From: Baffinella frigidus
Taxonomy: Eukaryota > Cryptophyceae > Cryptomonadales > Baffinellaceae
DNA: 10,856 nt
Direction: 5' to 3'
NCBI GenBank assembly: GCA_026770585.1
Contig: MU646587.1
Coordinates: 260,662-271,517, forward strand
Position 1 is the stretch's first letter. Each line of letters begins with the position of its first letter. A model generated the notes under the pieces. The model was not told the origin of the DNA and did no database searches. It worked only from the letters and a program-made list of their open reading frames with translations. A program made the position numbers and the translations under genes. Positions 10,620 to 10,856 of this stretch are shown here, piece after piece.

Positions 10620-10856
10620 TCAGGGGCTGGCTGGGGGCACGCGGGGCACGGGCACAAGGGTAGGGCACGGTGCTGCTGACAGAAGCTCGGATGTTGCTGA
10701 CACATCTTTGGATGTTGCTGACAGTGTCAGCAACATCGGGCTTCCTTCCCCTCCTCCTGTCAGCCTGACACACTCTTGGAACACCGCCAGGTCATCCGGC
10801 ACGAGCTGGGGTTCGCATGCTACAAGGATGTCCAGCACCGCCTCCTGGTCATCCCC
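10620..10856 (-). CDS. Possible 3' part of a coding exon, unknown product, cut by window edge
   Basis: A minus-strand frame is open from the window edge to a TGA just before 10620, about 78 codons. The first 35 read like ordinary protein (DDQEAVLDILVACEPQL, PDDLAVFQECVRL). The rest is low-complexity with a seven-residue repeat SATSKDV/SATSELL/SAAPCPT and a proline-rich end. No domain is recognised and no ATG can be judged because the start lies outside. The repeat-rich half may be non-coding, with the exon ending near 10755. Confidence 0.35.
   Translation of the reverse strand, partial: GDDQEAVLDILVACEPQLVPDDLAVFQECVRLTGGGEGSPMLLTLSATSKDVSATSELLSAAPCPTLVPVPRVPPASP
10669..10737. repeat. 21-bp repeat ending in a 27-bp palindrome
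   Basis: GGTGCTGCTGACA (from 10669) and GATGTTGCTGACA (10690-10702, 10711-10723) are spaced at exactly 21 bp. The last is followed after one base by its perfect reverse complement TGTCAGCAACATC (10725-10737). The period is in frame with the minus-strand ORF. TGTCAGCCTGACA nearby (10758-10770) is a further related palindrome. Confidence 0.85.

Overview
This window looks like repeat-rich nuclear DNA of a eukaryote, with transposons in place of recognisable host genes. Three things point away from bacteria: a Ty1/copia-type LTR retrotransposon with complete ends, two small non-autonomous DNA-transposon-like elements with target-site duplications (a hAT type and a TA-target type), and a lack of closely packed genes. 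I could not identify the organism. An alga, other protist or plant is possible, but nothing in the sequence decides it. No tRNA, rRNA, CRISPR array or complete host gene was found.

Layout. Positions 1-2540 hold degenerate repeats: a C-rich edge, a tandem repeat of about 116 bp (62-330), a dispersed repeat present twice (376-463 and 1557-1655), three telomere-like heptamers, a (CTT)8 run, a cluster of ACGAGCTCGT palindromes, one possible coding fragment (1307-1556) and two sets of foldbacks (2211-2259, 2447-2537). Positions 2545-3067 form a MITE-like element with 14-bp perfect terminal inverted repeats and a TA duplication.

Positions 3174-9044 are a 5,871-bp LTR retrotransposon lying on the minus strand, flanked by the 5-bp duplication CGATT. 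The 5' LTR is 8055-9044 and the 3' LTR is 3174-4162. In element sense the order is: 5' LTR, a candidate primer binding site matching a tRNA anticodon arm, a short ORF pair in two frames with a coiled coil, a stem-loop-rich leader, one 869-residue Gag-protease ORF, a purine tract and the 3' LTR. The ORF has a CCHC knuckle and a copia-type aspartic protease. It then carries a zinc ribbon where integrase should begin and a remnant resembling the first part of copia reverse transcriptase. Integrase, the reverse transcriptase active site and RNase H are missing, so mobility would need enzymes from another element. The LTRs are almost identical, which implies recent insertion. Both LTRs contain a perfect heat-shock-element-type motif, and the insertion site is itself a duplicated motif of the same type.

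Positions 9045-10060 hold short direct repeats, a long hairpin, a cluster of GTCAC/GTGAC motifs and GC-rich sequence without a convincing gene. Positions 10079-10536 are a 458-bp hAT-type non-autonomous element with the 8-bp duplication AGGCAGGC, inserted in a 24-bp tandem repeat. The last 237 bp are open on the minus strand to the window edge and may be the end of an exon, containing a 21-bp in-frame repeat.
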